A DNA stretch of 64,000 nucleotides, taken from the NCBI GenBank assembly GCA_002118135.1, contig BDIU01000227.1:54974-118973 (forward strand), in the 5' to 3' direction. The position numbers were made by a program, and so were the translations under genes. Below the pieces are notes generated by a model that was given only the letters and a program-made list of their open reading frames with translations, was not told where the DNA came from and ran no database searches. The DNA comes from Trebouxia sp. TZW2008. Its lineage: Eukaryota > Chlorophyta > Trebouxiophyceae > Trebouxiales > Trebouxiaceae. Of this stretch, positions 58,217 through 64,000 are shown in pieces (the first letter of the stretch is position 1; each line of letters opens with the position of its first letter).

Positions 58217-60800
58217 CTATGCACCTAGAGGAGGGGCTGAGGCCTTGACATTACTGCCACCTTTGATAAACTGCCCAGCTGAGTACTGTCCAGGCTGATA
58301 TTGACCAGGCTGATGCCTACGCTGGAAGATCGACCCACGGCCAGGCTGGGCACTATCTGTTGGCTGCTGTGTGTAGTACTCCCCTCTACTGACAGGACCC
58401 ACAAAGCTCATGACTTGCGCAGTCAGAAAGATGGCAAGCACAACAGCCACAACCGCAGTCACGAGCCATGCAATCCACAACCGGTGTAGCACATCAGCTC
58501 CTTGACAGCACACCAAGTCCTTGGCATCATGATATATAGGTGCAATGGCCCCCACCTGCACGGCATCTGTCAACGCCATGATGCTACTGTTGAGCTGCGC
58601 AAGGTTCGTTGGCAGCGACAGGATCTGCTGCTTCTGAGTGGCATTTATGACTGTTAGGCTGTTCACAGCAGCTTGGCCTGTTGTGGTGTTTAGATAGCCC
58701 AGCAGCACTTGTGCAGCTGGGGTGCTGACTGCTGCAGTTAGTTCAGTGGTGTTGATGCCGTACACCTGTAGTGGGACATCATCATGCGCAATGCCTGTGT
58801 GGCTGAAGTAGTAGTTGAGGCCCAGCATGGCTCTGGTGCTGTTGTGCGTGTCTGATGCCACTGTCTGAGTGATGAAGTGCTCCACATACAAACAGGAGTC
58901 CTTGGCAATGTGGAAAGCGCCATGAAGAGCCCCTGCACAAAAGCATGATGCGCTGATCAGGGTCCAGCAAGCAACACATGTGAGCAACGCGGAAATCTCA
59001 TCATGATTACATCAGGCTATTGGCATATTGCAGCATGTTGAGCATAGCAGCTCTGGGCAGCTTTCTCTGAATCCCACATCGTGGCGCACACAACAATTTC
59101 AAATTGAAAGCACTTCTCGCAACGAGACCTCAGAAGTGAATTGCAACTGAACTGAGATGCATCTATGTCTTGGTAACACGTACCTGCTCCAAGAATCATG
59201 AAGACTGCAGTCATAACCCACAGCAAGAAGGTGAAGGCTGCAGTGGTTCTGGGAAAGCGGGCAATGATAGCAGTCAAGCCAGCAACAACAGCAAAGACCA
59301 TCAGCAGACCAAACAGCACTGCCAGGACGATTGGCCGCCAGGGACTCCAGCCCACTTGAGTCTTGTGCTGATACCTATTTTGTGCCTTCTCAATGTTCTG
59401 CAACAGTTCAAGACTGAGTAAGACAGGACCAAGGTGCAATATCCAGAATGTAACACAGAAGCTAACTAAAGCAGCCGCATATTTGCTGGCTATGCAACTA
59501 GTCAATGCAGCGTTGTTTGTACTCCTTCATGTACTCGTTCATGAACAGCCAATGCACTGAACCCGATGAATGCAATTGATTGTAAGATCCCTGCAATGCA
59601 AAGGAGACATGAAAAGAATGCATTCTCGAGCGCTTACCCCAATGCCTTTTCTCTGGACCTGCGCAACAATGTGATTGCCATTGCGGACAAGACTGTCGAT
59701 GTTTGCTGCTGTGCTGTTGAGAGTGGCAGCTTCAGAAGAAAGCGACGCCACACCATTGAGTATTGGCACAGTTTCACCCAAGCCTGCAAAAGACGCACTT
59801 CAATACAGCAATTGGCAATTGTCTTGTATGATCTGCCTGAAGATGCTATGCAAAGGCAGGAGTGGCAACGCAGCCCTGACCAGGACATTGTGTGGCTGCT
59901 TAGTGTGGCTGCTAAAGAGTGACAGAATTGAGTCATATCATAGCAGAAATGTACCTGCAAGGGTTCTTGACACTGACACCAATGTAGGACTCAGTTGCGT
60001 CAACTCACTGAACGTTGTTGTGGCCAGATTGAGGATGTTCTGAACCTGTAAGCATAAGTCTGCGTTCAGCTTTGTCAATCCATTTTGCTGCATTTCGCTT
60101 GCCAGGCCACAGCTGTGTGTGCAGGCATATCACCACTTACTGTGTTGGAAGCAGTGCTGACAAGGCCCCAGGCTGTATTGACCTGGTGGTCTGTGTTTTT
60201 GATGCTGTCGGTCAAGCCCCAGGTGCCAACACCAACAACCCCCATAGTGAGCAGTAAGATGATAAGACTCATGGCAAGTCGTCTGGTGGCTGATCGCCTG
60301 CATGGTCAATCAGCTTCAGACAGTATACAAAGGTAGCCAATTAAGCTTGTCCAAGGCTGAGCTTTTGAAGCAGCACTTGGTTGACAAAGCACACCTGCTC
60401 TTCGGGTCTGTATCGGGAGCTCGAAGCTTCGTTCGTCGCTGCTGCCATGACGTTCTGGGTCTGCAGCAGAGAACTAGCAACTGCACGGCAACAGCAGCTC
60501 GTCAAATCGGAAGACTGCCGCTAAGCGTGCAGAGTTGCATTTTGAACTGGTGCCGCCGCTTCAGCAAAAGTTTACGGATCTGCTGGTTCGATTGCGTACC
60601 CATAACAAGAACGCCAACGCAGCGAGCAGACAGACTGCGCCAATGATTGCTCCGGGCAGCATAGTCGGGACCTTGTGCGCATAGTAGCTGCCCTGGTCAG
60701 GGGTATATGACGCCGCATCGGCGGCATTATACTGGCTGTACAGCGCTTGTTGCGAGCAAGTTGGTACGTACGAAACGGGCGAGGCCTGCGCGTCGGTCAT
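58217..60800 (-). CDS. Five-helix membrane protein, tweety-like topology
   Basis: Exons: 60800-60600 (ATG), 60297-60141, 60045-59955, 59783-59638, 59397-59184, 58932-58217 (TGA). The last five agree in phase; the junction of the first two is off, so a small exon is missing. Hydrophobic segments: PGAIIGAVCLLAALAFLLWV; MSLIILLLTMGVVGVGTWGL; IVLAVLFGLLMVFAVVAGL; FTFLLWVMTAVFMILGAG; WIAWLVTAVVAVVLAIFL. The order, two helices, a loop, two helices, a large loop with five N-glycosylation sequons and cysteines, then one helix and a Gln/Pro-rich tail, matches the tweety family of plasma-membrane proteins. No diagnostic motif was verified. Confidence 0.68.
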
Positions 60801-61255
60801 GCGGCTGCAACGGCTGTGTACAGAGACACTCCCGACTGCAGATCACGTGAGACGCCCCAAGACAAGTGGCCTCCGACAAGCGCCGAGCATTGCTTTTGCA
60901 ACAAGCGATCAAGCTCGCTTCTTAGCAGCGATCTTGAGGTGCATCCGAGTTAGCCACGAGCAATAACGCTGACTACGTGCAGTTTCGCTTAACAACGCTG
61001 TAGCGCCCCGTGCCAGTCAGGGCACTTATGACATCGGTCAACCCCTTTGCCAGCTGGCCGAATTCGTTGGCAACAATTCGGCATAGACCTAGAGTTCAGT
61101 CTGCTTCTGCACAAATTTGCGGAAGATCCCATCAATTAGCCAGATGCAAAGTTTATATTTCGGATGCCAAGTCGCGCGCGCTTGACATTCTGCCAAGCAT
61201 CGCAAGGCAGACCGCGCAGCCCTTCGTTGTGCGATTCCAGCTTGTAGTGATCAAG
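60801..61255. other. Divergent promoter region
   Basis: 455 bp shared upstream region of the tweety-like (-) and LEA-like (+) genes. A frame extends upstream of the LEA start to 61010, but I take it as 5' UTR because its composition differs from the LEA repeat. Confidence 0.5.
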
Positions 61256-61875
61256 ATGACTGACAAGACTGTTACAGACAAGGCCAACGAGCAGGGGTGG
61301 GGCTCAACTGTCAAAGCTGCCGCCGAGCAGATCAAGGCAACTACTGACAGCGTTGCGGAGAGCATCCGCCCGACTGTTGGCGACACCGTCGCTGACGGTT
61401 TGAAGACTGGTGGAGAATACACCAAAGCCGGCATTCAGAATACAGGCGAATATGTAGGACTAAAAGGCTCTAAGGTACGCGACAGCCATCAACTCGACTT
61501 TCTAGGTTAACTTTCCTCATAGCACTGAACGGGTGGGCTGCGCTGACGGCAGACGACATCTGAAAAGGCGCATGATGACCTGAACAACTTGGCGGATGAT
61601 GTAAAGGGTGAGTTGTGCGCACGATTGCCGGGAAATTTCGCCTGAAGCAGCAACATGAACAGATGTCGTTACCTGCAGGTGGTGCCAAGAACATCAAAGC
61701 AGACCTTGAAAAGGGCATGCAAGACGCCAATGCCAAGACCAGGACCAATACTCAGTCAACATTTGACAAGGCTGCAGCAGAGGGTCAGAACGCTTACCAT
61801 AACGCGGCTGACAAAGGAGCCAATTTGGCACAGAACACAGCTGACAAGCTTAATGAGAAGGGCAACAGGCTGTGA
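61256..61875 (+). CDS. LEA-like hydrophilic stress protein
   Basis: Three phase-consistent exons: 61256-61474, 61553-61607, 61679-61875 (TGA); 156 aa. Very hydrophilic, rich in Ala, Lys, Asp, Thr, Asn and Gly, with an 11-residue-like amphipathic rhythm (STVKAAAEQIKATTDSVAES, ADKGANLAQNTADKLNEKG) typical of group 3 LEA proteins, which protect membranes and proteins on drying. No signal peptide from this start; if translation began at 61010 an N-terminal extension with targeting character would be added. Desiccation or cold induction would be expected from the family but cannot be read from the promoter. A TGTAA poly(A)-type motif lies near 61979. Confidence 0.82.
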
Positions 61876-62544
61876 AATATTGTACTGTTAACAGGTTGAG
61901 ATACAGCTTGAGCACAGGTCAATTTGCATGACTACTTGAAGTAAGCTTGTACAGTTTTCAGAGTGACTGAATGCCACATGTAAGGCTGCCGCATGACCTT
62001 TCAATCACTGTGTTGCCCCAAGCAATGCACCCTACAGCTTTTGCTGCTGCGTTTGAAGCCATAGCCTGATTGCATGACAGTGTGATCACGAGTCCAGCCT
62101 CAAGCCTGCTGCTTTGTTGTCATGAATTAGAAGGTGCAACCTGCACACATGTATACACCATGTCCAACGTCACAGAATGCATGCAGTACGTCCTCATGTG
62201 TGCAGGTAATGGACATCAATGGTGCATACTGTCAAGAATTACACTGCATTCTTGAAATCGACAAGCTGTTCAGTTTATCACAGCTTGCAACTGTCCTCCA
62301 AATGGCTTGCATTTGGGTCAGATGCTACATGACTCAACTGGAAGTCATTGGATGGCTGGCATCAACCTGTCACTTGTCAAGGAATGATGCCTATTCCAAC
62401 GCAGCTGTCATCAACATGCCGTTGAAGGCTGGACATTGACAGACAATGAACACACAGAACACTACTCTATGAGCCTCAGCCCTTTGGCACTCGAATGGAT
62501 TGTGTGACATTCAAGCTAGCTAAACATACTGGACGCGGGCTGTC
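61876..62544. other. Convergent intergenic spacer
   Basis: 0.67 kb between the LEA-like stop (+) and the OTC stop (-). Nothing recognised apart from the TGTAA motif near 61979. Confidence 0.55.

Positions 62545-63907
<1,363 letters not shown>

Positions 63908-63959
<52 letters not shown>
63908..63959. repeat. (TA)n microsatellite
   Basis: About 26 perfect TA units directly after the family B fragment near the window edge. Confidence 0.98.
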
Positions 63960-64000
63960 CATTCTATCTCTTTATCAAAAAACACAGACACTATATTGAG

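Overview
The window is nuclear DNA of a eukaryote, most likely a green alga (Chlorophyta, perhaps a trebouxiophyte; the lineage is inference). Genes are dense in introns, with short exons of about 50-480 bp, GT-AG junctions and 'tgcag' acceptors. The gene set is plant/algal: a GRAM-VASt protein, a SET protein of the Rubisco-LSMT type, a NIPA/ZC3HC1-like protein, WDR70, an otubain, a LEA-like protein and ornithine carbamoyltransferase. I see no rRNA, tRNA, CRISPR array or operon. Exon models were built by hand from splice motifs, reading phase and family resemblance; no search was run.

Layout. 0-0.55 kb: 3' part of a cysteine glutathione peroxidase (+). 1.5-7.6 kb: SET lysine methyltransferase (-). 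8.8-16.9 kb: complete 13-exon GRAM-VASt protein of 704 aa (+). 17.6-19.8 kb: complete otubain-like deubiquitinase of 350 aa (-). 20.4-21.9 kb: five-exon RAD51AP1-like protein of 285 aa (+). 22.7-23.2 kb: LINE remnant (-). 23.5-30.8 kb: complete 12-exon WDR70 of 680 aa (+). 31.9-39.3 kb: C3HC zinc-finger (NIPA/ZC3HC1) protein with a long FG-repeat insert, about 793 aa (-). 39.9-48.5 kb: one or two poorly recognised genes, the upstream one with a Tudor-like segment (-). 50.0-54.6 kb: kinase-like protein (+). 54.9-56.7 kb: LINE endonuclease/reverse-transcriptase fragment (+). 58.2-60.8 kb: five-helix membrane protein with tweety-like topology (-). 61.3-61.9 kb: LEA-like protein (+). 62.5-63.0 kb: last two exons of ornithine carbamoyltransferase (-).

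The main observation is architectural. In at least six of these genes, introns carry tandem, partly decayed copies of the neighbouring exon. Each unit, about 110-240 bp, spans a splice junction. In most arrays the intact copy is the last one in the direction of transcription; the extra copies carry stops, wrong phase or deletions, although a few remain open. Four exons of the GRAM-VASt gene and four of WDR70 show this, and one exon of the SET gene lies at the end of about nine units.

The genes do not form a pathway. Shared themes are chromatin and nuclear functions (SET, RAD51AP1-like, WDR70, C3HC-FG, Tudor-like) and membrane or stress functions (GRAM-VASt, GPX, LEA, tweety-like). Two further dispersed repeat families and several microsatellites are also present.
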